Shown: positions 34,163 to 45,756 of the stretch, piece after piece
How positions within the stretch are numbered: the first letter of the stretch is position 1
How the letters are laid out: each line of letters begins with the position of its first letter
NCBI RefSeq assembly: GCF_009905375.1
Contig: NC_133648.1
Coordinates: 23,491,884-23,555,883 of the forward strand
Source: Apium graveolens
Taxonomy: Eukaryota; Streptophyta; Magnoliopsida; Apiales; Apiaceae
Length of the DNA: 64,000 nt
Direction of reading: 5' to 3'
Notes under the pieces: model-generated
The model's input: the letters and a program-made list of their open reading frames with translations, nothing else
What the model was told of the DNA's origin: nothing
The model's database searches: none
Program-made: the position numbers and the translations under genes

Positions 34163-35103
34163 TGAGTCACAAGGAAATGTCTTCACAGACATTAGAAGGG
34201 AATTTTGATCCTTATGCTAAATTCTTTGGATCATTGTTTACCTTCCCATAATTCAAATCTGGAACCCTAAAAGGGAAACTAGCAACTTGTAGACTCAGAT
34301 TCATCTGACGAGTTTAACAAGGATGGGGATTTGCGAACTTCCATTGCACCACCTATGACATCCTTAAGGATGGCTAAGGTGATTTTCCTTGCAGGTACAG
34401 CTGAATATTGGAGCTATGAGAGGAGTGATACACTTGTGAGAATGAGTGTAAACACGAGCGGAGAGAAGAGTGAAACACATGTGAGGTACACTAAACAGAA
34501 TCACACACTCACAGTGAGGAAGAAAAAGAAACTACTTGTTATTTCTTTTCCAACCAAGTGAAATATGAGAACTCCTTCAGACAACGGCATACATTCCTTC
34601 TCTAAGGGGGAGATAAAAGCTTAAGTAATAGTTTGGAGGATTCCTTAACTAAGGGGGAGAAATAGCAGGGAGGAAGAAAAAGATCCTACATTTGTACACT
34701 ACACCACACCATTGTTGTTTGTAACTACGGATCCTATTGTACGGGAGAGGTGGTAAACACAAGGTGATTTTCTAGTAAGGGAAGAAGCTGTTTTCCAAAA
34801 GGGGAGTACCATTGGTTTTTATTTTCAGATCCTATTGTACGGGAGATGTGGTAAACGAAGGTGATCTTCTTTAAGCAGTTAATTTTCATAGGGGGAGAAG
34901 CAAGAGAGATATGCGTTTCTCAACAGGAAATGCGGTTGTACAAAAGAAGATGAAACTACTTGAAGATATGTTCAGTCTAGAGGAACATCTATTTGGAATC
35001 TGGAAAATATTAAATGTTATCCAGAACTTTTCTGCTATTATATATTTTTCTTATTTGTTAGTTGATTTATCCTCTAGGTATTTGTTGTTATTGTCTAACA
35101 AAC
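34163..35103 (+). repeat. Copia B 3' spacer with repeated purine tracts and a direct repeat
   Basis: Purine runs like taagggggaga recur near 34602, 34640 and 34890, before the true tract. A roughly 40-base direct repeat with core gatcctattgtacgggaga and ggtggtaaac-type ends lies at about 34729-34770 and 34826-34866. No coding sequence is convincing; the 76-codon ORF at 34331-34561 has no known features. Confidence 0.6.
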
Positions 35104-35117
35104 AAATAGGGGGAGAT
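35104..35117 (+). other. Polypurine tract, copia B
   Basis: The sequence aaatagggggagat ends just before the 3' LTR. It is the last of several similar purine runs. Confidence 0.85.
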
Positions 35118-36448
35118 TATAAGGCATATGTCATAGCCTATTTGTATATTCGAGGATTTAACTCAACTCAAATAAGAATGTAATAAGTAAATAGTGGATC
35201 TACCGTCAAAGAGATCTCACAAAGTAACATCTGTCAAAGGATTCAGAAACAACGTTCATCTACAGACTTGAGGAATTAATTCACTGGAAGAAGTTCAAGA
35301 AATTGATCAAGCCTCAGTGATACAAATCAAGATTGTGGATTTAATCAAGTGACAGAGATCTCGTCAGGGTATCAGATAATTACAGGGATTTAATCTGAAG
35401 AAAATCAAGTATCAAAGTCAAGACATGAAGAAACGTCATGAAAGTTAGTCACTCATGAACCAAACAGTACATCGAGTGTCAACATTGAAGTGGTGGAATT
35501 GATTCATAATTCTTAGTGATTTTCAGAAGATTTTCAGAAGAGTGGTTACAGTTCAAGAGTAGTATTAATTCTCTATTAATTAATTAAGTCATATAATTTA
35601 ATTAAGAAAATAAATTATATCTGCAAAGATTAATTTATTTATTAATTGAATTAATTGATTAATTAATTCTGAATTAATATTAAGAATTTTCAGAATTATT
35701 ATTGGATTAAAATCTGTTTTAATTCAGCAAGACAATTAAAATTGAACTAGCATGACAATCTGGATTGTCATACCGATTGTCATGCCAGGTCAAATAAATT
35801 GTCTCACCGAAAGTTCTATCAAGGAGGAGAATTGTCTTGCCAGTTCAATGGGATTGTCTTGCTAGTTCAACTGATAGTCATACTGATTGTCATGCTAGCT
35901 CAACTGATAGTCATACCGATTGTCATGCCAATTCAAAGATTGTCTTGCCAGTTCATTTCAGTTCTGTTGATTATATTTAAAAGACAAACGAAGCAAAACA
36001 TAATATATAGAATCATCCAACAGAACACAAGTCAACCATTCAAGAACAAAAAGAAAAGAAGCAGCAAATATTTCATTTTCATCTGCAAACTTCAAGATCA
36101 CAATTTCTAGTTTTAAAGTTAAATCCAAACAACTAGAAATCATTCTCTTATTCTTGTGTAACTATCTAGCGGATCAAAATCCCTAGAACTTAATCTCAAA
36201 CTGCGTTTAGCATTTAAATCTTTTTATTGCAAAAAAAGAAAAAGTTCATGTCGAATTTATTCTAAATTTATGATAATCTATTTGAGATTAATCCCTTGTA
36301 ATCGATACCGTTGTTGTAACACCTTTCAAGTTTAATAATATTTTTATTTAACTTGAATTTTGTTTCACATTTTTATTCCGCATTAAATTCGATTATTCGG
36401 TATTATTTATATTCAACCCCCCTTCTACAAACACATTGGGACCTAACA
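35118..36448 (+). repeat. Copia B 3' LTR
   Basis: It begins tataaggcatatg (the terminal TG is mutated to TA) and ends gggacctaaca, then gttag. Its 1,331 bases are 20 fewer than the 5' copy because of one lost repeat unit. Confidence 0.92.
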
Positions 36449-36485
36449 GTTAGTGAAGTATAGCAAGCTAATATCAGGAAAGTGT
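36449..36485 (+). repeat. Tekay1 3' LTR, fragment 3
   Basis: Only 37 bases, including the repeated gttag (36449-36453), lie between B and Tekay2. They match the 5' LTR around 7127-7160. The last five bases, agtgt, are the left target copy of Tekay2. Confidence 0.88.
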
Positions 36486-37163
36486 TGTAATATCCGGGAT
36501 ATATCGTGTAATTATTTTTCTATTAAATAATTATTATGTGTGTTCAGTATCTATTCTGTGAGTTAATTGTTAAATGTTATCTGTACTTGGATATTCAAAA
36601 ATAATATTAATTGAGTATTTTAATTTTTATATGTCCAAAATAAAATATAGATAATTGTCATATTTTCCTAATTATTGTTATGTTGATTTATGGATTTATA
36701 AGGATCATATGAAATTTATAAAATCTTTTTCTGAGTATTTAAAATCTATTTTATAAAAACGGGAACCAACTGACGTCAACCGTTGTTACGTTTTTGGAAC
36801 CCAAAACTCTTCCGAGAACTCCTTCCTAACCTAATTGTAATATTCTGAGCATATTCCATGTTTCAACTTTTTCGATCCGGCGTACGGTTTATTCTGCGCG
36901 GGTCCCGGCGCAATATTTTCGATACAATATTCATTTCGGTAAATCAATAAAACCCGTATTTTCGATAAACGGGAGCTTTTATTAAACTATCCCAATTATC
37001 ACTTCGTAGTACGTGTAACCAGGCGTTGAGACCAAGACCGCAGTACAAATTGTACTGATTTGGATAATTATCCCGGAAACCGATACCGTTTGGATCAGTT
37101 TTTATAAATAAACGTACCGTTTTATATCCGGATTGATCCAACGGGATACTAATTTTCCGTAAT

Positions 37164-37172
37164 TATAAATAG
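37164..37172 (+). promoter_or_regulatory. TATA box, Tekay2 5' LTR
   Basis: The sequence tataaatag fits the plant consensus and is kept in the 3' LTR at 46435-46443. It leaves about 2.75 kb of LTR downstream. Confidence 0.65.
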
Positions 37173-37761
37173 CCTTTTTCCGTATTTTATTTTGTATCAA
37201 AATCATTTGCAGATAGTTAATTTTATAATTTTCAGAGAAAAACCCTAATTACATAAACTGTTCTAAGAATCAAACAGCAAAACGAAGGCGTTACCAATCT
37301 CTGTTTTCAAAGCTTGAGTAACCAAAACGAAAGATTTGAAGTGTTCTATCAGATTCTGAGCTTTGTTTCACTACAGAATCAAAGGTTTATTTTCTGTAAA
37401 TTTTTTATTTTCGAATTTATTTTTTTAAAAATATGAATTTTTGTTCGGATGATTGTTTGTATGATTTGATGATTGCATGTTGTAGAGCTTGTTTTCCTGA
37501 TGATTTTCATATGTCATACGTCTGATTTAGAGTTCAATAACATGCTCAAAAGTGGGTTTAATTTTTGAATTTCAAAATTAGGGGTTATAACCCGTATGAA
37601 TGTTTTCAATTGAAATTTGTGGGGTTTTTGATTCAGGGGATATTAGCTGTTGATTTATAGTGGGTTCTGTTCCTTATAAAATTTGCAATCGATGGATATA
37701 TAGCTCGTTAACAGAGGATGCTTGAATCGAAGGGAGTTGTGTTTTAAAGATTTACGGTGTT

Positions 37762-37776
37762 CGCCGGAAACCGGCG
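37762..37776. repeat. Perfect GC-rich inverted repeat in Tekay2 leader
   Basis: The sequence cgccggaaaccggcg folds as a six-pair stem with a three-base loop. It is conserved at 47033-47047 in the 3' LTR. It would sit in the transcribed leader. Confidence 0.7.
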
Positions 37777-39925
37777 ATGTGTTTGGCCAATTTCCGGCCA
37801 GAACAGGGATGATTAGAATGTTTTGAATGCATGAAAAAGTTCCTGGTGTTGTGTAGTGTTGATCTGGAGGTGTTGGTGGGGTGAGGATGTCGGGATCGTC
37901 TTCTCCGACAACCCCCGATTTTCCGACGACTGAAACTGCAAAATTGCAGTTTAGTCCCTGTATTTTTAAAGATGGTGAAGTTTAGTCCCTGTAGTTTGCA
38001 AAGTTTTCAAAAATAGGATTCCTGTTTATAAAATGTTTAAAAATCATATTTCCTATTTATTTTTATTATAAAAATTCATTTTTAATTTCTGAAAATTCTG
38101 AAAATTATTATTTTAATTCCGAAAATTATTTTTAATTCAAAAATAAATCTGAATTAATTAGTTAATTAATTTCAGTTAATTTTTAATCAATTAATTGGTC
38201 AATTAATTTGGAAATTAATTGATTAATTGATTTAATTAATTATTAATTGATTTTAATTAATTATTTAATTAGATATAATTACTTAAAAATGATTTAAAAA
38301 TTTCGAAAAATAGTTTTGAGCTTTAAAATATTATTCTAAATTATTTCCAAGGCTCGATAATTAGTATAAAATTGTTTCGGAGCCAGAATTGGCCAACCGA
38401 ACCCTGTTTATTATTCCGAAATTGATCCAACGACCCGTTTTAATTCTGAAAAATATTTTAAAAATCATTTTAAATATCAAAAAGCCTATTTATGACTCGA
38501 GATTTCTTTATAAATAATATATCATTGATTACGTGATGTATTATGTGCTATATATGACTTATTGATTGACTATCAGTCTATATATTCAGTGTTTACTTGA
38601 TTATTGCATAACTTTCAATCTGTTAATCGGATTTGGGTAAAACGAAGGGTAAACAGAAGTATGTGTTGAATAGAACTCTATGAGTCGATTATTGATAGAT
38701 GTTTATGATATGTGAGCAGAAGAGGCAAGGCGTAGGAAAGGGAAACAGGTAGTTGAGGAGTAAGACGATTGTGATTGGAAGTGAGTGCAGAATAGTAAGC
38801 TAGTACCAGGCAAGTGTTTTGAACTTTCTCGAAATATTGTAGTACTTGATAATCCTGTGATATTGCAACTGCTTTGGAGCACAGAAACCTAAACCCAGAT
38901 TCCAGTTATTGATCTTGAGCCATGAACCTTATTCTTTCTAGACCATTGATTGTTGTATACCCAAACACGAACCTCAAGTATACGATACTACTCCACAAAT
39001 ACATGCAAACAAAATTCCAAACACTAAACTGAATTAATTATATACTCAAACATTGTATCATATGCTTCGAAAGCCCAAATCTTTGAAACCGTGAAATGTT
39101 GATTCCTTTGTTATCCAATTCTTTCAATACCAGCATCCAAGCTTTTAAATTATCTTATTGATCCTTACAAGGATTGAAACCCTTTCATTGTTAAACACTC
39201 ATTGTTGTTAATGATTCTGATTATTGTTTATTATTGCTTATTCTGTTATTATGTTAGAATTGGATTGTTTTTATAAAATTGTGGACCAGATTCATGGTCA
39301 GACCATATAATGGTCAAGTTAGGCCAATGTGTGCCTTGGATCCAATAGTTAGAGCAATACTGTGTGCCTTGCTCGGGGTTAGTGCATGACTGATCAGCAG
39401 CCTAACCTTGGTTTTTAAATTAAAAGTATAATATCCAATTCTAAATCATAATCCATTGTTCACTTGATATCATAATCATGTTCACCTGATGATCATTATT
39501 CTTAGTTTTGTCATTGTGACTTGCTGAGCTAGTTAGCTCATTTGTGCGATGTTGTTTATATTCTTTCCAGTTAAAAAGGAACCAGTTGGTAACGAGGATC
39601 CCCAGTCCAACGTGAGAGCTAGGGGTTCAGGTTGAGAAAGCTGAGCTAGTAGGCTTCTTTTGGAATAATTTAAGTCTGTAAAAGTTTGTAATAAAGTTTA
39701 ATACTCAGTTTGAGTTTGAATGGTTGGGATTTGAACGATATGTAATATAAGTAGATGTGTGGCTTGTGTGCATACTTTAACCTGTTGCGATCCGTGGTAG
39801 TTGATAAATAGGGTCAGTGCATATTATTGTTATCTTTATTATTGTTATAAGCAGGTTATAAATAAGATGTGTGTGTGTGTGTGGACCCCAAACTTCTGAC
39901 CCGGGTTTGGAGGGCGCCACGGGTT

Positions 39926-39937
39926 TGGTATCAGAGC
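39926..39937 (+). other. Primer-binding site, Tekay2
   Basis: The sequence tggtatcagagc, four bases after the LTR, matches initiator methionine tRNA. Confidence 0.9.
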
Positions 39938-40119
39938 TACAGGTTATAAGTCACTGACACAAGCCTAGGTTGACGGGAATGGGTAGAGGGTTAGGATTAG
40001 AAGTAAGAAATAGAATGATAGAACATTGAGAGGTTGAGTGTTACGGTATAACCAGTAGTAGTATAATTCGCGTCGTGGTTCGAGATTCTTATATTACGAT
40101 ATAATTTCAGATAGCAGCG

Positions 40120-40389
40120 ATGGCCGACTCTTTTATTCCTGTATTAGCTGATCATTCAGAGCCTTCAGTTGGAGTGCCGTCGTCGGATCCACGTCCTGTT
40201 ATTCCACCAGTGCTGGCTATACTACCTCCACCTGTATTTCAGCCCGTATCACTGCAGGCTATTCCACCTCCAGGCATGAGGCCACCTATCAGAGGTCCCC
40301 CACCAGCTGATTCGGATTCCACTGGGCATTCAGTTGCGAGTGCCCCATTCCAGTCTACATTGCCCCCCAGTTCCTTATTACCGATATGA
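40120..40389 (+). CDS. Proline-rich leader ORF upstream of gag, Tekay2 (frameshifted copy)
   Basis: The 89-codon ORF opens MADSFIPVLADHSEPS and repeats the Pro-rich stretch seen in Tekay1 (PPVLAILPPPV, PPIRGPPPAD). A frameshift near 40370 ends it early. In the other frame the continuation reads LLERDSLLAQIRELQHII and GVRELREEIHVT, a helix-like segment comparable with the Tekay1 end, then an acidic end near 40600. The start, its context and its distance from the primer site are shared with Tekay1. Function unknown. Confidence 0.55.
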   Translation: MADSFIPVLADHSEPSVGVPSSDPRPVIPPVLAILPPPVFQPVSLQAIPPPGMRPPIRGPPPADSDSTGHSVASAPFQSTLPPSSLLPI

Positions 40390-41098
40390 GGCTCTTCTAT
40401 TGGAGCGTGATTCCTTGTTGGCCCAGATCAGAGAGCTACAACATATTATTAGGACTACATATGTTGATAGTGGTGTGAGGGAGCTTCGAGAGGAGATTCA
40501 TGTAACATAGAGGGTTCTTGAGGCTAGGCTACATGGAGCTACACTACCTGGCAGAGGCCCTGATGCACTGATGGGTTGGGCTACTGAGGTGATGGAGGAC
40601 TTTGAGAGGCTGGCAGGACCAGAGTTTCCTTGGAGCTGAGTCAGAGATTCAGAAAGGGAGATGCTGAGCAGTGTTCTTATGGTTATGTAGTATGTACAGT
40701 AGTGTGTAGTGTGTATCAATAGACTTTTGAATTATATTTATAGACTAGCTATGCTGACTAGTGAGTAGGTTGTTATACTCTTTTTGCTTTTACTTCCGAA
40801 GCGTCTTTACGCTTGTACTACCTAAAACTTTTGATCTATATATATCAGTATCTTTTTCCTTTCCAGCACTGTCATTTACTTTATCACACCTGTTTTACTT
40901 TACCTTATTTATCGCACCAGTTATACCCTGTGATACCATGTACCCTGTTTTCCATGACTGTTTATATTCTGTAAAGAAGCATGCAATTTACTTCGTTACA
41001 ACTATTTTCAAAAAGAGATACCTCTGTTTTACAAAACTTTTCTTTTATACAAAGATTTGATTCAAAAGCTGAATAAGTTGTTTGAAACTTTACAGAAA
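40390..41098 (+). other. Leader between extra ORF and gag, Tekay2
   Basis: The first 250 bases are the shifted end of the leader ORF. The rest is non-coding and aligns with Tekay1 8797-9433. It ends with acceptor-like gaaactttacag at 41084-41095. Confidence 0.6.
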
Positions 41099-41560
41099 AT
41101 GCCTCCCAGAAGAAATACCCGCACCAACACCTAGAATGAAGAAACCAACAACAATAACAACCAAGATGATACGAACCCAAATGTGAACCCAGGACCCATA
41201 GACCCAGCAATAGCCCGGATTCTTCAAATCTTGGCCCAACAAATAGTTCACCTGGCACAACAACAACAAAGACTGACCAACCCCCAGGTAACTTTTAAAA
41301 CTTTTCAGGCAGTAAACCCACCAGAATTTAAGGGTTCCTTAGAGCCAATTGAAGCAAATATGTGGTTAAAGGAAATAGAGAAGGCATTTGCCTTAGTAAA
41401 AATAAAAGAGGAACAGAAGGTTGAGTTTGCAAGTTACTATCTGAAGAATGAAGCCACCTATTGGTGGGAAATGGTGAAGACATTGGAAGGCACAGATGTT
41501 ATTACTTGGGAAAGGTTTAAGGAATTGTTTTTAGAAAAATATTTTCCTCAGTTTGTTTAG
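41099..41560 (+). pseudogene. Tekay2 gag, N-terminal part
   Basis: It starts MPPRRNTRTNT, then meets a stop near 41132 (CAG to TAG against Tekay1). The gag core is intact from 41183 (EANMWLKEIEKAFALVK, ATYWWEMVKTLEG). A second CAG to TAG stop at 41558 separates it from the main ORF in the same frame. Confidence 0.88.
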
Positions 41561-41566
41561 GATCAA

Positions 41567-44104
41567 ATGGAGCTGAAGTTTTTAGAATTAAAGCAAGGGA
41601 ACATGTCGGTAACAGATTATAAGGGTAAGTTTGAGGAATTGTCAAGGTATGTACCGTCGTATGTGGATACTGACAGGAAGAAAGCTAAAAGATTTCAGCA
41701 AGGTTTGAAACCATGGATCAGAGGGAAGGTAGCCATTCTTGAATTGGATACCTATGCAGGATTAGTACAGAAGGCTATGATCGCAGAGACAGAGAGTGAG
41801 ATGTTCCAGAAGGAAAAGGAAAGCAAGAAAAGGAAAGTTGAGGGAAGTGAGGGTCAGTCACAACCAGGGAAGTTTCCAAATTTTAAGAAGGGCAAATTTC
41901 AGCCAGGGAGAAATTTTAATTTCAGGAGACAAAATCCAGGAGACGGAGGCCAGGGCAACTATCCAGCTAATGTGAATCAGCCGAATCAGTTGAGATTAAC
42001 TTTTTCAGATTGTCAAGTTTGTGGAAAGAAGCATGGGGGAGTTTGTAAAAAGTTGAACGTGGTATGTTTTAAATGTAATCAGAAAGGGCACTATTCGAGG
42101 GAGTGCCGAAATCAGCCAGCAAGAGAGCCAGCAAATAAGGATCAACCTATCCGGAATTCAGCAGTGAAGGTTCCAGCCATTGGATTTACGTGCTTCAAAT
42201 GTGGAAAGCCAGGACATATGGCCAGGGATTGCAAGACACCAGCCCCAGTCAGTAATACATTGAGGATTATGGGATCTACCCCAACAGTGAATGAGACTCC
42301 AAGGGCTAGAGTTTTCGACATATCAGTGAAGGATGCTATCCAGGATACAAATGTTGTGGCAGGTACGCTCAATGTGAATTCTTTATGTGCCAAAGTGTTA
42401 ATAGATTCGGGAGCAACTCGATCGTTTGTTTCACAAGATTTTGTTAGCAAGTTAACTTGTCCAGTAGAGTATTTAAATGAAATAATGACTGTGGAATTAG
42501 CAAACCAAGAGAGTGTAACTGTGAATCAAGTTTGTGGGAATTGTGAGGTTGAGATTTCTGGTAGTAAGTTTTGTATAGATTTGATATTATTTAAGTTAGG
42601 AGAATTTGACGTTATATTAGGGATGGATTGGTTATCTAGGCACGATGCCCAGATAGATTGTCGAAATAAGAAGGTAATAGTGAAAACACCAGACGAAAGG
42701 ATAGTAACGTTCAAGGGTCAAAAACAAGTAAAGAAGTTCTTAACGATGATTCAAGCCAAGAAGTTACTACGACAAGGATGTGAGCATTTCATGGCATATG
42801 TGATTGACAGAAGTCAAGAACCAACAAAACTTGAAGATATTCCAGTTGTGAATGAATTTCCAGACGTATTTCCTGACGAGTTACCAGGACTTCCTCTAGA
42901 TAGAGAAATTGAATTTACGATCGACTTAGCACCTGGAACAGAACCAGTATCCAAGGCCCCGTACAGAATGGCTCTTGTTGAGATGAAAGAGCTAGCGAAG
43001 CAATTGCAAGAGCTGTTAGAAATAGGAGTAATCAGACCCAGTGTATCCCCGTGGGGAGCCCCGGTATTATTTGTTAAGAAGAAAGATGGAAGCATGAGAC
43101 TGTGTATTGACTACAAGGAGCTCCACAAGCTTACGATCAAGAACAAGTATCCGTTACCCAGAATTGACGATCTGTTCGACCAGTTGAAGGGAGCCAAGTA
43201 TTTCTCCAAAATTGATTTAAGATCAGGATATCATCAACTAAAGATCAAGCCAGAAGATATACCAAAGACAGCTTTCAGAACAAGGTATGGACATTACGAG
43301 TTTTTAGTGATGTCTTTTGGATTAACCAATGCCCCGGCAGCGTTTATGGACCTGATGAACAGAATTTTTAAGGAGTATTTGGATAAGTTTGTTATTGTGT
43401 TTATAGATGATATTTTAATCTATTCAAAGACTAAAGAGGATCATGCGGAACATGTGAGAACGGCTTTGGAGATTTTAAGGAAAAAGAAGTTATATGCTAA
43501 ATTCTCGAAGTGTGAGTTTTGGCTACAGGAAGTTCAGTTCTTAGGGCACATAGTTAGTAATAAAGGAATCAAAGTGGACCCGGTAAAGATCGAGGCAATT
43601 ACGAATTGGGAGAGACCGAAAACACCCACCGAGGTAAGAAGTTTCTTAGGATTGGCGGGATATTATCATCGATTTGTTCAAAATTTCTCGAGGATTGCCA
43701 CACCATTAACAAAGCTTACACGAAAGAGTGAGAAGTTTATATGGAACGACAAATGCGAGGAAAGTTTTCAGGAGTTGAAGCGACGATTGATCACGACACC
43801 TGTTTTGTCACTTCCAGACGATCAAGGGAATTTCGTAATTTATAGTGATGCTTCTCATAAAGGATTAGGATGTGTTCTAATGCAGCACGAAAAGGTGATT
43901 GCGTATGCGTCAAGGCAATTGAAACCACATGAACAGAAGTATCCTACTCATGATTTGGAACTAGCAGCCATAGTTTTCGCTTTGAAGATTTGGAGACATT
44001 ATTTGTATGGAGAAAATTGCGAGATTTTCACGGATCACAAAAGCTTAAAATATATATTTACCCAGAAGGAACTTAATATGAGACAAAGGAGATGGTTAGA
44101 GTGA
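41567..44104 (+). CDS. Tekay2 gag C-terminus, protease, RT and most of RNase H (845 codons open)
   Basis: Residues 1-230 are the gag end with basic sequence and zinc knuckles [14 protein letters not shown] (167-180) and [14 protein letters not shown] (209-222), preceded by [12 protein letters not shown]. Protease has [10 protein letters not shown] at about 278-287 and ILGMDWL near 350. RT spans about 485-660, with the catalytic FIDD at 612-615. RNase H starts near 735 ([11 protein letters not shown]). A one-base deletion at 44104 ends the frame within RNase H, so this is a fragment of a polyprotein, open only because upstream and downstream breaks fall outside it. Confidence 0.9.
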   Translation: MELKFLELKQGNMSVTDYKGKFEELSRYVPSYVDTDRKKAKRFQQGLKPWIRGKVAILELDTYAGLVQKAMIAETESEMFQKEKESKKRKVEGSEGQSQPGKFPNFKKGKFQPGRNFNFRRQNPGDGGQGNYPANVNQPNQLRLTFSDCQVCGKKHGGVCKKLNVVCFKCNQKGHYSRECRNQPAREPANKDQPIRNSAVKVPAIGFTCFKCGKPGHMARDCKTPAPVSNTLRIMGSTPTVNETPRARVFDISVKDAIQDTNVVAGTLNVNSLCAKVLIDSGATRSFVSQDFVSKLTCPVEYLNEIMTVELANQESVTVNQVCGNCEVEISGSKFCIDLILFKLGEFDVILGMDWLSRHDAQIDCRNKKVIVKTPDERIVTFKGQKQVKKFLTMIQAKKLLRQGCEHFMAYVIDRSQEPTKLEDIPVVNEFPDVFPDELPGLPLDREIEFTIDLAPGTEPVSKAPYRMALVEMKELAKQLQELLEIGVIRPSVSPWGAPVLFVKKKDGSMRLCIDYKELHKLTIKNKYPLPRIDDLFDQLKGAKYFSKIDLRSGYHQLKIKPEDIPKTAFRTRYGHYEFLVMSFGLTNAPAAFMDLMNRIFKEYLDKFVIVFIDDILIYSKTKEDHAEHVRTALEILRKKKLYAKFSKCEFWLQEVQFLGHIVSNKGIKVDPVKIEAITNWERPKTPTEVRSFLGLAGYYHRFVQNFSRIATPLTKLTRKSEKFIWNDKCEESFQELKRRLITTPVLSLPDDQGNFVIYSDASHKGLGCVLMQHEKVIAYASRQLKPHEQKYPTHDLELAAIVFALKIWRHYLYGENCEIFTDHKSLKYIFTQKELNMRQRRWLE

Positions 44105-44947
44105 TCAAGGATTATGATTGCTCGATTAATTATCATCCCGGTAAAGCGAACGTGGTAGCAGACGCATTGAGTCGGAAGGAAAGGTTGAATGTGTTATAAG
44201 TACCTAAGACATATATAAGGAATTTCAGAAATTGGAATTGGAGATTAGAGTTTGCAAGCCTGAGGAAGTAAAAGTGTACAGTATGATTTTCCAACCGGAA
44301 TTATTAGAGAAAATAAGAAATGTCAGGAAGATGTAATGGATCAAGATATAAATCATTTGGTAGGGGAAGAGTTATGCACGCAAAAAGATAACCAAGGTAT
44401 TCTGAGGTTTTTATCTAGAATTTGGATTCCACCGGTGACAAAGTTAAAGAATGAAATTCTACAGGAGGCACATAATTCAAGGTATTCCATCCATCCAGGA
44501 AGTACCAAGATGTATAGAGATTTAAAGAAGAATTATTGGTGGCCAGACATGAAGAGGGAAATTGCGGAATGGATTAGCAAATGTTATACCTGTCAGAGAG
44601 TTAAAGCAGAGCATCAGAGACCAAGTGGATTGCTACATCCATTGGAGATTCCGGAATGGAAATGGGAACACATTGCCATGGATTTTATAGTTGGATTACC
44701 AAGGACAAGGGCTAATCATGATGCCATTTGGGTTATAGTGGATAGACTTACCAAGTCAGCTCATTTTCTGCTTATAAATGAAAGATTTTCGCTCGACAAG
44801 TTAGTCCATATGTATCTAAAGGAAATTGTAGTTCGTCATAGAGTTCCAGTGTCTATTGTATCTGATCGAGATCTAAGATTTAATTCAAGATTTTGGAAGA
44901 GTTTTCAAGAATGTTTAGGAACAAAATTGAATATGAGTACGGCCTAA
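44105..44947 (+). pseudogene. Tekay2 RNase H end and integrase N-terminal half
   Basis: After the frameshift, YHPGKANVVADALSRKE closes RNase H, with a stop near 44199 and a further shift near 44320. From 44336 the frame holds the integrase zinc finger ([27 protein letters not shown]) and the core with MDFIVGLP and VSDRDLRFNSRFW. It ends at 44945, where TAC has become TAA. Confidence 0.88.
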
Positions 44948-45718
44948 CACCCGCAGACGGACGGCAAAAGTGAAAGAACGATCCAGACAATCGAGGACAT
45001 GTTACGTGTTTGTGCTATTGATTTCAAAGGAAGTTGGGACGAGCATTTACCCCTGGTAGAGTTTGCTTATAACAACAGCTATCACGCCAGCATTGGGATG
45101 CCACCCTATGAAGCCCTTTATGGACGCAAATATAGATCTCCAGTATATTGGGATGAAGTAGGAGAACACAAAATACTCGGACCTGAATTGGTGCAGCAGA
45201 CAAAGGAAATTGTTGAAATTATCCAAAAGAGATTGATAGCCGCACAAGATCGTCAGAGGAAATATGCAGATCAGTCAAGGAAAGACATGGAATTTGAAGA
45301 AGGAAGCTTGGTATTACTAAAAGTATCACCGTGGAAAGGACTAACGAGGTTTGGAAAGAAAGGAAAGCTGAGTCCAAGATATGTCGGACCTTTTGAGATC
45401 CTAAAGCGTGTTGGCAAAGTAGCTTACGAGTTGGCATTACCACCGCATATGGAGCACATTCACAATATTTTTCACGTATCGATGCTCAAGAAATATAATC
45501 CAGACTCCAAGCATGTAATAGAATATGAGCCAATAGAGCTTCAGGAAGATTTGTCTTATGTAGAGAGACCGATAGAGATTTTAGAGGAGAGAGAGAAAGT
45601 ATTGAGAAATAAAGTGGTAAAGTTAATAAGAGTATTATGGAGAAACCCAAAGGTTGAAGAGTCAACCTGGGAATTAGAAAGTGATATGAGAGAAAACTAC
45701 CCTCATTTATTTTCTTAG
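44948..45718 (+). pseudogene. Tekay2 integrase C-terminal half with chromodomain-like tail
   Basis: The catalytic Glu lies in KSERTIQTIEDML, just before the 240-codon open stretch 44999-45718. KLSPRYVGPFEILKRVGKVA is the GPY/F-type region and HNIFHVSMLKKY is intact (shortened in Tekay1). The last 60 residues (LSYVERPIEILEEREKVL, IRVLWRN, STWELESDM) form the chromodomain-like module. It ends PHLFS at 45718, followed within 25 bases by the polypurine tract. Confidence 0.9.
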
Positions 45719-45739
45719 GAGATTCTGAGGATAGAATCC

Positions 45740-45756
45740 TTTTAAGGGGGGAAAGA
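45740..45756 (+). other. Polypurine tract, Tekay2
   Basis: The sequence ttttaaggggggaaaga abuts the 3' LTR at 45757. Confidence 0.9.

Larger units (their letters stand above)
29017..36448 (+). mobile_element. Copia B: deleted copia-type element nested in Tekay1 3' LTR
   Basis: The element is 7,432 bases with LTRs of 1,351 and 1,331 bases and a gttag duplication (29012-29016 and 36449-36453). It has a primer site, gag, a protease stub, eroded traces of RT, a fragment resembling an extra ORF, and a polypurine tract. Most of integrase and RT/RNase H is missing. About eight differences in 360 aligned LTR bases make it the youngest by this rough measure. It presumably moved with proteins supplied by a relative. 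Confidence 0.9.
36486..39921 (+). repeat. Tekay2 5' LTR
   Basis: It begins tgtaatatccggg and ends ggcgccacg (the other copy ends gccaca). It carries the TATA box at 37164-37172, a donor-like aaag/gtttat at 37381-37390, and a GC-rich hairpin at 37762-37776 that Tekay1 lacks. The AT-rich block is at about 38150-38290. Confidence 0.93.
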
